Source: Metellina segmentata (lineage: Eukaryota; Arthropoda; Arachnida; Araneae; Tetragnathidae). Taken from it: a DNA stretch of 64,000 bases. A model generated the notes under the pieces. That model searched no databases, had not been told where the DNA came from, and saw nothing but the letters and a program-made list of their open reading frames with translations. Numbering within the stretch: the stretch's first letter is position 1; each line of letters starts with the position of its first letter. The stretch lies in assembly GCA_947359465.1 (NCBI GenBank), contig OX375872.1:135830011-135894010 (forward strand), in the 5' to 3' direction. Position numbers and translations under genes: made by a program. Shown here in pieces: positions 21,780-34,335 of the stretch.

Positions 21780-23060
21780 GTTGAGTAGTTATAGTTCATC
21801 TAAAACTTTTAAAATGCAGCTCGCTTTTCAGTATGGATGAGACAACAGCGCAGGACACTGAAGCAGGTGTGAACGGTCCATATGCCCCTGGTGATAGCAG
21901 ATGTTGCAAAAAAGATCGTTTGTACCTATATACAATGCAGATGCTTAGAAAGACAGTCGTGAGTACGACAAAGACGGAATTCAACTATCTATCCCTCCCT
22001 TGGCCAGTCAGAGAGGTCTGCGATGTTGTTCCATGTTTCCACGGAAGTCATGTAGTTATTGTTCATCTTAATTTTTAAAATGCGGGGCTATATAGAATGC
22101 GGCTATTTATAGTATCAATCCCGTATTGAAATATACTAGAGCGTGGAAAGAGTACTAAACCTATGTATAAGTACGCATGAAAACTCTCACGTCTGGTATA
22201 AAGAGGTATGTGATCTACTATTGCTTTAGGTTAAGTTTTGTTTTAGTATCGTCAATATAAAACTGGTAAATTTTGTATTGCTACCTTGCGATCTACTAAC
22301 AGAGCAGTTATGCTGATGACTCTTCCGATGTTAAATCTATGTATAGGGTGGCCCAAAATTTACCAGACCATTTTAAAATATAACTCTTATACTATTATTT
22401 ATTTCAGATATTTTTTTGTTTCATATTATTCATATGTAATCCTTTGAAAATAGTAATTTAGAAATTCACAACAGAGCAACGAGTAAAAATAATCCAATTT
22501 TGTCCTAAGAAATCAATTGCTCTAACCCAAAGAGCCTACATTCGTCATTTCGGAGTCAGATAACCACCCTCTAATGAAGCGAAAAAAATTATAATTTACA
22601 AAATGAATTAAAAATAATTTCCAAGAAGTATCTTTATTATTTATCGAAGAATAAATGTGAATTTTTTATCATGCATAAAACAGTTATTCAATTTTTATAG
22701 GGTCTAGTGACTTTTGGGACACTATATAGGTAAGCATCAAACTTCTCATAACCAGTAAAGAATTAAATTAGCTTCTAAAGCTTTTGGTGAAGTTATACTC
22801 TTGCATCGCCCACATAAACACTGATAAATTGTATTTTGCACATAGAGTGATCTACTAACAGTGAAGTTACGCAGATCAGATCTGATATTAAATCTTCATA
22901 AGTCAGCTCTTGCTCTTATGTCCCGAACATAATTTGCACATCATGTGATCTATCACCAAAGAAGTTACACACATCACACAGATGAATCTGTAAGGATGAA
23001 ATTTTCATATCTCGTGAAGAACTGTGTCACCTTAGAAATATACAAAAAATAACTCTAAAT
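21780..23060. repeat. Degenerate long-period repeat, split by a Tc1-like element
   Basis: Two kinds of landmark recur. TAGTTATAGTTCATCTAAAA and TTTTAAAATGCAGCTCG at 21790-21825 reappear near 22050-22085. GATCTACTAACAG-G-AGTTA with CTCTTCCGATGTTAAATCT at 22290 reappears near 22848 (GATCTACTAACAGTGAAGTT, TGATATTAAATCTTC). The opposite-strand open frames at 21796-22078 have no recognised domain. Confidence 0.5.
22344..22724 (+). mobile_element. Deleted Tc1/mariner-type element
   Basis: Ends are TAGGGTGGCCCAAAATTTAC on the left and, reversed, TAGTGTCCCAAAAGTCAC on the right, flanked by TA. The interior at about 22460-22600 reads FTTEQRVKIIQFCPKKS then IALTQRAYIRHFGVR. That matches the start of a transposase of the same broad type as the one at 12308-13435. 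The remainder is deleted. It interrupts a long-period repeat (21780-23060). Confidence 0.7.
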
Positions 23061-23152
23061 TAACTTAGTATATAAAAGCGGAAAGAACTATTTGGTGTGA
23101 CGAGCCCTGCAAAGAGGAATATGGGAAATATTTTCCGATTTCCATTATGATC

Positions 23153-23235
23153 TTAATCCTACAAGTGGCTTAGATGAGATAGTTCGTTCACAAGATCTGG
23201 CAAATTTTGCTAACCTCGTCAAGACGACCGTCAGG
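23153..23235. repeat. TTAA/palindrome repeat family fragment
   Basis: TTAATCCTACAAGTGGCTTA followed by GATAGTTCGTTCACAAGATC and AAATTTTGCTAACCTCGTC matches the left end and first repeat of the TTAA elements. No right end was found. Confidence 0.45.
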
Positions 23236-23439
23236 ACGGTTAAAGACATCAGTCTCAAAAGATTGCACTGTTCTTAGAAGAAATCTTTTAAGGAACATTA
23301 CTATATGTGTAGGTGTTTACGCAAAGAAAGGTCTATCTGATGACTTATTGTTACAATGGTGGACGATACAAAACATTTCTGTTGGGGACTCTTCTTAAAC
23401 CTAGAGAATCAGGGTCAATCCGTATCAGTCTGAATCCAG

Positions 23440-24400
23440 CAGACTCTGATTAACGAAGATAAGAGAAGACTGGGCTGCATTGAAACGGAAAGCTCCGGAT
23501 TTGGACAATATGAAAGGTTTTAAGACGAACAAGATCTTTTTTAGAAGTGATTTACCCCAATCTTTGTTCTTTGTTAATCAATTTCTACTGGATTCATATT
23601 TTCCCGGATTCTGTTAGTGTTAAGAAGTACTAAAAGGGATTGGAGTCTTTGCCGGATTCAGGCAGTGTATGAAAGGTTTTAAGGTAGGTAGTGTTAATTA
23701 ACCTAGGAACTGGAACAGCATACAAAGCTAGCGGCAACAGACTGGGATCAATCTCGAAAGGAAAGATCCAAGGACAACTCCTAGTAATTTTGTTCCATGG
23801 TAAGATGACGCGAACTACATCTCAGCTGGTTCCCCACTCTCCAAACTGGCAGATCACGCCAACATGACGACATTTGAGACTAATACTGATTTAACGTGCA
23901 CCAGCTCTCGTGTACCCTAGGGTATTTGGCTGGACCGAGTTTCGAATTTGCAACCCTCCGGTGAAAGTTCTTAAGACTTATTAGGCTATTTCTTACGGAA
24001 GCGACTTTCCCGAATCTTTGTCAGTCAGCTTTTGCTGGATTCAGATCGATTTTTGATTGAGCAGGTTTCTGTTAGTATGAAGCAGCCCTAACAAATATCT
24101 GGATGCATTGAAGCGAAGCACCTTCCCGGATTCTGGTACTGTGGAAGGTCTTAACACGAACAAGTTATATTTCTTAAGGAAACGACTTTCCCGGATCTTC
24201 GTCAGTTTGGTTTTGCTGGATCCAGATTGAATTTGATTTGTCAATATTCTGGCAGTGCAAAAGGTTTTAAGCTGAACAAGCTATTTCTTAAAGAAGCGAC
24301 TTTTCCGAATCAAAGTCAGTCAATTTCTACTGGATTCAGGTAGATTCGGAGTGAGCTGGATTCTGTTGGCGTGAAGGATCCATACGATTATACTGAAGTT
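23440..24400. repeat. Tandem repeat, ~170-bp unit, interrupted by a SINE
   Basis: Landmarks recurring in order: GGTTTTAAG-CGAACAAG, TTTCTTA-GAAGCGACTTTCCC, GAATCTTTGTCAGTCA, CTACTGGATTCAG and TTCTGTTAGTGTGAAG. Units fall near 23510, 23985 (after the SINE), 24145 and 24260. Confidence 0.7.
23683..23975 (-). repeat. SINE, near full length (family B)
   Basis: Tail AAGGTAGGTAGTG; body CAATCTCGAAAGGAAAGATC and GGTAAGATGACGCG; head region GAGTTTCGAATTTGCAACCC. It lies inside the 170-bp tandem repeat. Confidence 0.75.
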
Positions 24401-24416
24401 ATATCTAAATTTGACT

Positions 24417-24550
24417 TTAACCCTCCTGTTGGTTGTTTCGACAGGGTAACTTGCTTTAGAAAAATACTGACGAGATCTCGATATCATCATCCAAAAAATC
24501 GGCAATATCTTGATGACTAGATATCGTGTCTTAACCACTAAGAGAGTTAA
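24417..24550. mobile_element. TTAA-flanked MITE, short copy
   Basis: TTAA at 24417-24420 and 24547-24550. The left end is CCCTCCTGTTGGTTG; the right end reversed is CTCTCTTAGTGGTTAAG. Only about two internal repeats remain (GACGAGATCTCGATATCATC). Confidence 0.65.
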
Positions 24551-25785
24551 TAGTGAATCTGAAAGGTATTACAATATGATTGCAAAGAGTTGATTCAAAA
24601 TAATGGGCAGGAGACACATGCACATCAAGAATCTTTATTTTTATTTGGGAACTTCAGTGACGAGACACAAAATAGAAGTCTTCAATTAAGTGGACGCTCA
24701 ATTTTGGTTCTTGATGAAGTTTAAAACACCAAACACATTATCACAATAAAGCACACATTTTATTTATATACATACCCTGATTATATAGATATATTATCCG
24801 CCATATGCTCTATATGGTGTAAAATACAAACGAAGTAACTTAAAATTGTGTGTTGGGGTATTCAGCTATATTAATTTAGACTTTAGAATTAAGAATCGAT
24901 AACTTTTGGTTGTGACTGTGTATTCTAAATGATACTTGCTGTACACGACAGTAGAATGTATAATCATGAAATTACGAATTAACAAGATTTTAGAATTATT
25001 TTCTGGAGGGAATTGATTCTATCACAATTTTTTCATAAGAACATGACCTAGTTCAAAACTTTATTTTTAAAAGTTGCTAGATTGCAGCTTTGTTAGAAGA
25101 CATATGACCTTGATTGAGTCAACTTCTAGGTAGGTATTAAACTTGCCAAGGAATGGGCTACATACACAAAGACATTTGCCTTAATTATTTGTTTCGCCAA
25201 TCATTGGTTTCGAACAGTAAACTCAGAGGAAGAACATGTATCAATTTGAAAAGGACGCTGTTTATGTTTAATTGGTCACAAATAGACTACTTCAAATCCA
25301 CGCGACTTCAATGAAGTCTTAACAGAACCCGACTAAAGTCCGATTCCTTCAAGTTGGTGATGGAGTTAACTGTTTTTAAATGCGTTTATTTGTTAAATTT
25401 GGATGCAGGTGATACGTAACATGTTCCCGCGAGTGGCGGATCGCTCTCGGATTCTGGCTCTGAGTTTATCGCTCGGTGCCGGAAACTATAGCAGTGATTA
25501 CAAGTTGGCGTCACAAATAATCACTTATGGAGATTGCCATTCAGGATTTTGCGTGTCACAGCCTTTTCATGTGGCACACTTATCACCGTTGTATAAATCG
25601 ATTAATATGTCTATTGCAACTTTAAGTACTTGTGTTTATAGGTGATTGAATCATAATGCAAAATTTATCACTGTTATATTTAGCTTATATGGTAGATAGT
25701 TTTAGGCATTAGAGAAAAGAAATTTTACAAAGTTCTGTGATGTTCATTTGAAGTGTATTCGGCAGAGGATAACAAAATTCAATGG
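24551..25785. other. No confirmed gene; one small GC-richer open frame
   Basis: Most of this is AT-rich. An 80-aa plus-strand frame at 25403-25645 is preceded by a splice-acceptor-like TTGGATGCAG and is slightly GC-rich at its start. It has no recognisable domain, and I cannot tell an exon from chance. Confidence 0.35.
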
Positions 25786-25789
25786 CAAA

Positions 25790-26045
25790 TAATTAAAAGA
25801 ATATTCATGGTTTATAAAAGATTCAAAAAGATTCATTGTACTTTCCATTTGTTTCATTCACCAGAGAAAAAGATTCAATATAGTTTTTAAGATTTAAAAC
25901 AATTCACTTTTGTTCTATTTCCTTCATTCATCAGAATATAAAAAAGATTCAGCATAGCCTATAAAAGACTCAAAACAATCCCATTATAGTTTCATTTTTC
26001 ATTATTCAACAGAACAAAAAAAGATTCAACAAGGTTTTGAAATGT
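25790..26045. repeat. Tandem repeat, ~85-bp unit x 3
   Basis: AAAGATTCA, TTTCATTC-TTC-TCAGA and TATAGTTT/ATAGCCTATAAAAGA recur at roughly 85-bp spacing. The sequence from 26046 to 26545 has no recognisable feature. Confidence 0.65.
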
Positions 26046-26547
26046 GTTTTCCGAAATTTTACAATCACTTTAAACATCAAATATTTTCTTAAGTATATAA
26101 CTTCAAATACATAACACTGTTATTAATATGCAATTGCACGTCCATACACAAAACAAATCGTAGCATTCTTATGATTAAATACATCAGCGAATACATTTAC
26201 ACAACAATAAAACATACTATTTACACCATCCAGGAACTTATGGGCAACTACTACAGAAAATACACATATTTTCAGTGTCTTTGAGATAACGTCTAAGAAC
26301 CTTTACATAAATTTTAACAAACTGTGCACAAATAGCAGGATTCAATTACAAATATCTATATCATGAACACGCGTACTTAAGTATTAATAGTATTATATAC
26401 ACATAGCACATATCTTACAATATATAGTATTCTATTCAGCATTACGTTAAGAAAAGCATGGTTTTGAATTATACATATGTCCGCGACAATACAATGCATA
26501 TTTGAAAGTCCAATATTTTTACGTAATAATTTGAACTAAAAAATATA

Positions 26548-27112
26548 CAGGGTGGTGAGAATCGATCACAGAATAATATTTTAAGCGACTCCTTGTTGAA
26601 AACCAACCCAAAGTATCCTTATTTGGATTGAGCTTAGCATTTCGAGGAAGGTAGTTGAATTTAAATCGCCCAGGAACAACCATGGATGAAATTTAAAAGA
26701 AATGGAGCAATGGTAAACTTTTTATGTGCTCAGGATCATATGACCAATACTAGTAGTAACATAACCCTTAGACTACTTTCGTATACCAAGTGGAACCGAA
26801 CAGTCATCATCTGATTGCTCCAAAGGACGGGAAATGGTGTTCATCCATTGATTCATGATTCGATTGGTTTGAGAGACATAGTAGTAGACATGCGATTTCG
26901 CCATTTTGTCGCCACTTTATAGAAATGCGCATTCACACATCTACCTTGTCCTAAGATGTTATATTGCAAAACGAGGCGATAAAACGCCAAATCAGCCAAC
27001 TGAGTTACCTTTTAACAGAACAGTCATGTGACTACTAGTCGACATATTGATCACACTTTATGAAGCTCTTTGCAATATGATGTGATTACTGTGTGGTCGA
27101 TTCTGATCACTG
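26548..27112. mobile_element. Non-autonomous Tc1-like MITE
   Basis: The left end is CAGGGTGGTGAGAATCGATC; the right end reversed is CAGTGATCAGAATCGACC. A TA precedes the left end. The interior is non-coding and related to 61560-61970 and 63057-63266, sharing GACCCTTAGACTAC-type, TTTTGTCGCCACT-TATA and GACGATAA-AT-CCAAAT blocks. It is therefore one member of a repeated family. Confidence 0.65.
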
Positions 27113-28549
27113 AATATAACGAGCTTAAGTCGTCGCATCAATTTTGCAAGTCCTTTTAGACAAATGATCGATTGTACAAAATACAGATGAATACATTTTT
27201 TGTAGGTTTATGAGTGGGGTTAAAATATTTCATGGACGCTCTTTCAAAGTTTCTAATGCAATGAATATGGTTGAGTCATCCGTTACCACAATAGGATACA
27301 CATTTCTATGGTAATAAAAATTCTATGTCTAAATAAATCGACAAAAAAATCTTCTAAAACTATGTTTAAAATTTAGCATTTTAGTACGCTTTATAATGAC
27401 TATGTTTTTCATAATTTTATTATAAAACTGTTTTTTCACTAAAATTATATACAGTTCTAAGTATTAAAAATTGTACTGATAAAAAGTAATTTTTGTGAGT
27501 GAATCTTTGAAGTGGAACTGAATAATTACAAAGCATATATAACTTTTATTCAAAAAAAACATATGCACGAATTTAACTATATGAAACCATTTATATTATT
27601 TTATCGAAATTTTTTAAAGTAATTTTTTAAGAAATTTTTGAATTTTCACAAAACAAAAAAGGTTTAGAGGTTAAAAAAAGAAAAATTTCTGGAATGACAG
27701 ATTTATATGTACGATTGGGTATTTCTCTCGTTAATTTTTGAATCTACTGTAAAAGGAAATATTTATCAAATAAAAGTTTTCTTTCTATTCTCAGGATCAA
27801 CTGTACCAAATTCTGTTTTACTATAATTAATTTTTGAACTCACTCCTTGTTATACTGACGCGTTTTCATTTCAGATTTTATCAAGTAAAGACGTTGCTAA
27901 CTAATCAGCTGAAAGATTTGCAATTATTTTCGCTTTATTTATCTAAACCATTCTTGAACCAAAATCTAAAAACATTTTATTAACACAAGTTAATTAAGTA
28001 TTTATTTTGCAATAAACTGTTTCGTAAAAATTATCGTTCTTAACTACATGTCAGAATCTAAATTGGGTTTTTGTGCTTTATTATCTGATTCCTTGTTTTC
28101 GATATTACTAAACATCTAAACACTAGTCTTCCCCCCCCCCATTGCCTAATAAAACAACTTCATATTTATAAGCAGATATTTATATACTGATTAGATTTAA
28201 ACAGTTAATCATTGTTTCGTATAATGTAAAAGGAACAAAAACGTTTAGCGGAAAAGCAGAAGCTTTATTGGATTTGCTCATAATTTATTAACGCTTTCGA
28301 TTACCCCTTAATAAATGTTTAGCATATTGCTGAAGCAGTAAAGGGGGAAGTTTTTTCTTATACTTGTTGACCTTTAGATGACACTTAAAACAATGGAATA
28401 TAAAAACAGTTTCGGCAAACAGCGTAGCAAATTCAGATTCGTAATAAAATCGCTTGTAAAGTAAAATAGAAGTAGTGTCAGCGAAAATTCGCGGTCTTCC
28501 AAATTAAGAGGGTGATTTAAGACCTACTGTTTTGCATTCAGATTAGAAT
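27113..28549. other. No recognisable gene; poly(C) tract
   Basis: AT-rich sequence. A run of about ten C at 28131-28140 is the only notable motif. Confidence 0.5.
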
Positions 28550-29605
28550 TTAAGAAATTTCTATTTATTTGTGAAGTAGAATGTAGCAAGTATCAATGAT
28601 TTGAGCTCTCAAATATTTAAAGAGAATTTTGGTCCATTAATATTCTTCATAAAATAACTAACTGAACTTGTGAAGAAGAATAAAACACTTATTGATGATT
28701 TCTGGTCCATCAAATTTAAAGAGAAGTCTGTTGCATTCATGGTCTCCATTATGAAATTAATATAGCTTTTAAATACTTATAAACAGGAATGTGGCAAGTA
28801 TTAATGATTTCTTATCCCTCAAATATTTAAACAGAAATTTAGTTGATTAATATTCTCCATTATATAATTTATATAACTTTAAACTGTTTTTAAACAAGAA
28901 TGTAGAACTAATGATATCCACGCCTTCAATTTTAAAGAGAAATGTGGTTCATTAATTTACTACATTATGCTATTAATATAACTTTTACGTACTTCTAAAG
29001 AATGAAACACTAATGATATACGAGCCTTCAATTTAAACTAGAAATTTGGTTCATTAATTTACTTCATTACATACTTAATATAACGCTTACGTATTTCTTA
29101 AGAATAATGAAGAAAGAACCAATGGTGTCCGAGCCTTCACATTTCAAGAGAAATTTCATTAATTTAATATTTTCTTTATTATATAATAATATAAATTTTA
29201 AGTACTCCCATAGAAAAATGTAGTAAGTACCGATGGTTTTTGAGTCATCAAATATAAAGATACATTTGTTTCATTAAAATTCTTCATTATGTAATTGACT
29301 TAACTTTTAAATACTTATAAAGATGGATGTATCAAATATGTAGTAGTTCTGAGCCCTCAAATTTAAAGAGAAATAGCTCGTTATTATTCTTTATCACATG
29401 ATTTATATAATTTCTAAGTACTGCCAAAGAAGAATATAGTAAGTGTAGACGATTTTTCTCATTCCTAAGTTCAAAGAGAAATTTGATTCATTAATATTCT
29501 TCATTACATAAATAATGTAACTTATTAGTACTTTCAAAGTAGAATTTAGCAAGTATCAATTATTTCCGAAAACTAAAATTTAAAGAGAAGGTTGATTCGT
29601 ATTTT
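28550..29605. repeat. Tandem repeat, ~110-bp unit, about 9 copies
   Basis: Units share TCAAAT-TTAAAGAGAAATTT, GTTCATTAATATTCTTCATT and TAATATAACTTTTAAGTACT, followed by AAGAATGTAG-AAGTA. Copies are diverged, with small indels. No open frames persist. Bases 29606-30620 hold AT-rich sequence with nothing recognised. Confidence 0.75.
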
Positions 29606-30622
29606 TTTTATAAGATACTGGTTCCAGGTATATGGGGGGTAGCAATTTCAAGTATATGCGAAATTAAAATGGGTTCAATTAAACTTTGTACTAGAAAATG
29701 TAAGCATTGAACAACAAAACCATTGAACAATAGAATAAATATCATACCTTAAATCATTTGGGCACAGTAAATCGACGAATTATAAGATTCAAAGTGAGAA
29801 CTATAAGTAAAATTGACAATTTCCACTTCTTTCTATGTAAAGTGATTGGTTTAGCTTGGGAACAGTGACATAAAATGTTAATCTTTGATATCCTGTAACT
29901 TTCTTTAAAAACAATTCAGTTTATTCTATAAACACATCTCGTGTCACACTACATATGAAAACATCATTTGACTCAATTACGAATTGGCATATACAATGTC
30001 CAATACGTCTAATAATGCTAGAGATATAAACAGATTTAGTAGAGCTATTTTCCATCTATACATGTACATGTAACAGAAAACGCCATTCACATAAAACATT
30101 TGAAATTCAACATTTATGAACGCTTCCCTAGAATACATTTTGGTAACTATGGGGTAGCTTTAATTCGTGGTGACTTCAATAACAAATGATATAAATAATC
30201 TAAACTAAATACATGAATATGTAATTTTTTTTCTTATTTACAGCATCTTGCAATCTGAAAATACGCTGCTGAATCCCCATAGCGACGCAACACACATGCT
30301 GACATTTATCAATCCTCAATATCAATAAGCATTATTTTTTTTGAGTGTGAACATGAACACATTTTCGCAAACCGGTGGGGAATATGTGTCGCTATTCTAC
30401 TTGATTAAATACTTGATTTTACATAACAACTTCTAATACATTACATGGATTCTAACCTACATGTTATATAATGCTCTGTTACTTGATTTACACCTGCAAT
30501 ACAAGAAGGCTGATTTAGTAGCCGTGTGATGACGTCATATGTGCGCATGGAGAGGTTGAGCAATAAATCCTAACCTACGATCGCATACTCACTAAAAGGG
30601 GAACATTTCATTTCAGTTCATC

Positions 30623-30993
30623 TTAACCCTCCTAGTGGTTTCGACGAAATATCTCGTCCATCAAGATCCGATCAATTTTGCAAATGACGAGATGTCTTGT
30701 CCATCTACATCTGATCATTTTTGCTAATGACGAGATATCTCGTTCATCAAAATATGAACAATTTTGTTGATGACGAGATATCTCGTCCATCAAGATACAA
30801 TTAAGTTTGCAAAGGATGATATATATCATCCATCAAGATCCGATCAGTTTTGCTTTTGACATCTTGTTGATATCTTGTCCATCTAGATGCCATAGGTTTT
30901 GTTAATGACGAGATATCTCGTTCATCTAGATACGATCGGTTTTGCTAATGACGATATATATATATAGTCGAGACAACTACTAGGTAGGGTTAA
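30623..30993. mobile_element. TTAA-flanked MITE with internal palindromic array, best copy
   Basis: Both edges carry TTAA (30623-30626, 30990-30993). The left end is CCCTCCTAGTGGTTTCGACG; the right end reversed is CCCTACCTAGTAGTTGTCTC. Between them lie about seven ~48-bp units of the form GACGAGATATCTCGTCCATC-AAGATC-GATCAATTTTGCTAAT. Several contain the perfect 16-bp palindrome GACGAGATATCTCGTC. A short TA run lies near the right end. There is no transposase. The TTAA target and CCCT start fit piggyBac-type mobilisation. Confidence 0.8.
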
Positions 30994-31329
30994 TGAATAA
31001 ATTAATGAAAGCTACAAGTCTCCAAGATCCAGAGGTCCACAAATACGAACTTTAGTTTGGTCTCTTGAAACCCAAGTGTGAAATTATTTATTTTAACTAC
31101 AAATTAACATTTCCTTACTATCAATGGTTAAGGAACAATCATAATTCAAGAGAAAGGTTGGTATATACTTTCTTAAACTTTTTTAGATCGACGCCACTTT
31201 TCTAAAGACAATTTTTTTAATAACGAGATTAACGAGAATATTCAGTATAGTAAAAAATATTCATTTGAAAAGAGCAGTCTTTTGTAATAATATCCTTTGT
31301 ATATAATATCCTTTGTTAATAACTGCACG

Positions 31330-31615
31330 TCACACAATCTTAATGAAATTTTCTCATAGTTGGGTTCAAGAGGACAAACAAAAGGTCAGGACATTTCTGT
31401 TTGTAAAATATCGACATTCTTAATGCCGGTAAAATTACTGATGGAATTTCTCAGAACAGGCTTTACGATTACAGTAAAGAATTTTGCTTATAACTCGGTT
31501 CAAGACAAAAAACTACATATCGACATTGAGTTTTTCAAATTACCAATAGTCCCATTACCGGTTAAATTATTGATGGAAATTCTCAAAACCATTTTAATGA
31601 TTTTCAGTTAAAGTG
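31330..31615. repeat. Two-copy repeat, ~135-bp unit
   Basis: TTGGGTTCAAGAGGACAAAC / CTCGGTTCAAGACAAAAAAC and GCCGGTAAAATTACTGATGG / ACCGGTTAAATTATTGATGG recur in order. The 83-aa frame across it is a translation of the repeat. Confidence 0.55.
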
Positions 31616-31974
31616 TTTACCGTAGGTAGTTGTTTTCAAGCACATTTCCGAAATGTCAGTAATTTCTGTTGTTAAGGCCATAAGACTCAACTTTCCTTAA
31701 CATATAATACTTGTAAAATATTCAATGCACAATTTATTTTCCTCCAAAACTACATTTTATATAGTAGAAATATCATTGTTTTACATCCAATAGAAAACCA
31801 AGATGCTGTGAATTAAACTGTAGCTATTCTAGATATTGCAACGCATACCACTGCCGGTATACGATGGTGTTTTCAGATATTATACGTATTAGTTGATAAA
31901 TTTAAACGACAGTATGAATTGATCTCTCAAGTAGGATCTTTAAATTAAAAATAAAATAGCAATACTAAGAAAAC

Positions 31975-32105
31975 CTGTAATGATATTTCGATAACGGTAA
32001 TTCTCATCACTATCCCAAACCGGTGTAATGATGTTTCTGAAGGGGTAATTCACACCAAACTACAAAACTGGTAATGATGTTTCGGAAACGGTAATTCTCA
32101 ACTAA
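31975..32105. repeat. Minisatellite, GGTAATGATGTTTCGGTAA type, second locus
   Basis: Three ~55-bp units carry AATGATATTTCGATAACG, AATGATGTTTCTGAAGGG and AATGATGTTTCGGAAACG, matching the locus at 18396-18560. Sequence from 32106 to 32985 holds nothing recognised. Confidence 0.65.
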
Positions 32106-32989
32106 AATGCGTAAAGGACAATGAAACGAATAAATATAAAATATCCATTTATGAATTACGTAATGATATGCTTTCTGTATGGCCATATTATCAAGACATT
32201 TTGGTTGCAAATACAATGCATATGGTAATTAATGAACACAAATCGTATTTTTGAGCAAAACGAAATATTATTTCAAAATAGGGCCTAATTCAACATCATG
32301 TGCTTAGTAATTCGTAATTAGGATGTTTTCAACAAATGTATCACGTAATTTCATTTCCTAAAATTGTAGTAGGATCCTTCCAGATGTACTTAAATTATAT
32401 GCTGCGTTTTATCATCAGGACCGGGATTTTGTTGACAAGTCAAAATTGGTGTTACCACTTTATGGATAATGTCCGGTTAGATTGAAATTTGGTTTGGAAT
32501 CTCCCGTTTCCAAAATTTCATATTTTAAGTCATTTAAAAAATATTTGGCGATTTCGATTTTGTGAATTTTTTTTCATGCGTTGAGAATGTCAGGTAGGTT
32601 TTTAGGCCATTCTTCAAGTCTGTAGATGATTTAGTTTTCTCCTGCTGTAAGAAAATTGTTGAAATCTTCCCAAGTCGCCATCTTTCATTCTCGATTTTTA
32701 TTTCGTTATAAAACCTAAATAGCTCTTCGCCAGCTTATGGCACCAATATAACCTGCGATCTACCTTGAACTCAAAACAAAACCTTTATGCGCTTTTCTAT
32801 TAGTGGGTGAATTATCTATATCAGAAAGAGAACGTAATTAATTTTTCACTAGCTTTTTCAGAAGGAACGACAGGGATCACTTCATACCTTTGGATATTCC
32901 TTCAATTGATCGGGCATTTGAACACATTTTGGATACTTTTGTTGTTTCATCAAATATTTAATAATTCCAAATAAAAATAATTTTTTTCA

Positions 32990-33590
32990 GATTTTAAGGC
33001 ATATATTATGTTTTTTTAAGATCGTTTAACACATTTCTAGATAATTTTATAACCCTTTTTATAAATATTTAGGTCGTTTAGGATAATTTTTATCCATTTT
33101 TAAGATAATTTTAACACATTTATAGGTCACTTTAAATTAAAATAATTTTGACATATTGTTAGGTCATGTTTATTTTCATATATTTTGGTCATTCTAAAAT
33201 AATTCTTATTCACTTTTAGATCAATTTAAGGTAAATTGTTTTAAATTTTTTAGGTAACTTTCAGACAGTTTGCATATATTTTAGGTAGTTTTAAAATAAT
33301 CTTTATACATTTTAGATCGTTTTAAGATACTTTTTATGCGTGTTCAGTTAAAGTAATTTTTTATACTTTAAGATATTTTTGATATATTTTTTGGTCATCC
33401 TAACTTATGCATTTGTCGACATTTTAAGATAATTTTCAAACATTTTCAGGTATGCATTTTAAGTTACTTTTTGTTACTTTTAGGCCCCTTTGAAGTAATT
33501 TTCATACATTTTAGGTAAATATTTTTATACTTTTATAGGTCATTATAATTTTTTATTAATTTTAGGTCATTTTAAGATAAGATTAAAAGT
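32990..33590. repeat. AT-rich tandem repeat, ~45-bp unit
   Basis: The pattern TTTTAGGTCATTTTAAGATA-ATTTTTATACATTTTTAGG repeats about a dozen times with heavy drift. Confidence 0.75.
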
Positions 33591-33912
33591 TTATGGGTAA
33601 ACGTCCTTTTTATAAGAACAATTCTGGAAATGCATGTACAAATCTTCCATTTGTTTTAGAATATTTTAAAAACCTGTAGTTTTTGACTGATTGGTATTAT
33701 GTGCTTAAGTCAAAGGAAACTATTTGTCGTACATTGTAGGTGCAGTCTCGAAATATAGAAAGTCGAATGATAATGGAGAAAATGACAATGGTCGAATGAT
33801 AATGGCGAAACGGTATGCGACCATGAACTGGTAGCCACAAGAACTCGCATTACCATCCACTCTTCTTTGGAATTTTTAGAAACGAGTGCTAACTAGAGTT
33901 CGGATTATATGA

Positions 33913-34335
33913 ATGCCCATCCTGTTCAAAATATCAAAATTTCACCAAAATGGGAAAATATCAAATACAGTTGATATTAGACATCGCGATTTTAAATTCC
34001 CACTATCATACATTGAATTGACGAATAAAGTAAACCTTCGATATATCATGCGTCTTTGGGAACAAGAAAAAAGTGATGTAGTAAAAGTTTATTTGAAAAA
34101 AATATACTTATTTGAGAAAGACACAAATTATGAATTAAATAACACTCTTTTTTTTAATTATAATTGCGTAAAACCGCACGTTAAAAACAAAATAGATGAT
34201 AGAACATTTCATTATGAGCCTAAGCAGGGTAGAGTATTTTTGAAAATTAATTTCTTCTGGTCCATGCGTTCGCAAATCTCATACCAATTCAGCTTAGGAC
34301 AGCTACTTGCAACCCTCCCAATTGTTACCTTGAAC
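33913..34335 (+). other. Unassigned open frame
   Basis: A 163-aa plus-strand frame starts at 33913, but its last ~20 residues are encoded by the TTAA element that begins at 34336. The upstream part (RHRDFKFPLSYIELTNK...) has no domain that I recognise. Composition is rich in Asn, Lys, Phe and Leu, as expected from AT-rich DNA. Probably not a gene. Confidence 0.15.

Noticed and set aside
30623..30993. Calling the TTAA elements piggyBac outright
   Set aside because: Only TTAA targets and short CCCT ends are seen; there is no transposase, so piggyBac-type mobilisation is an inference.
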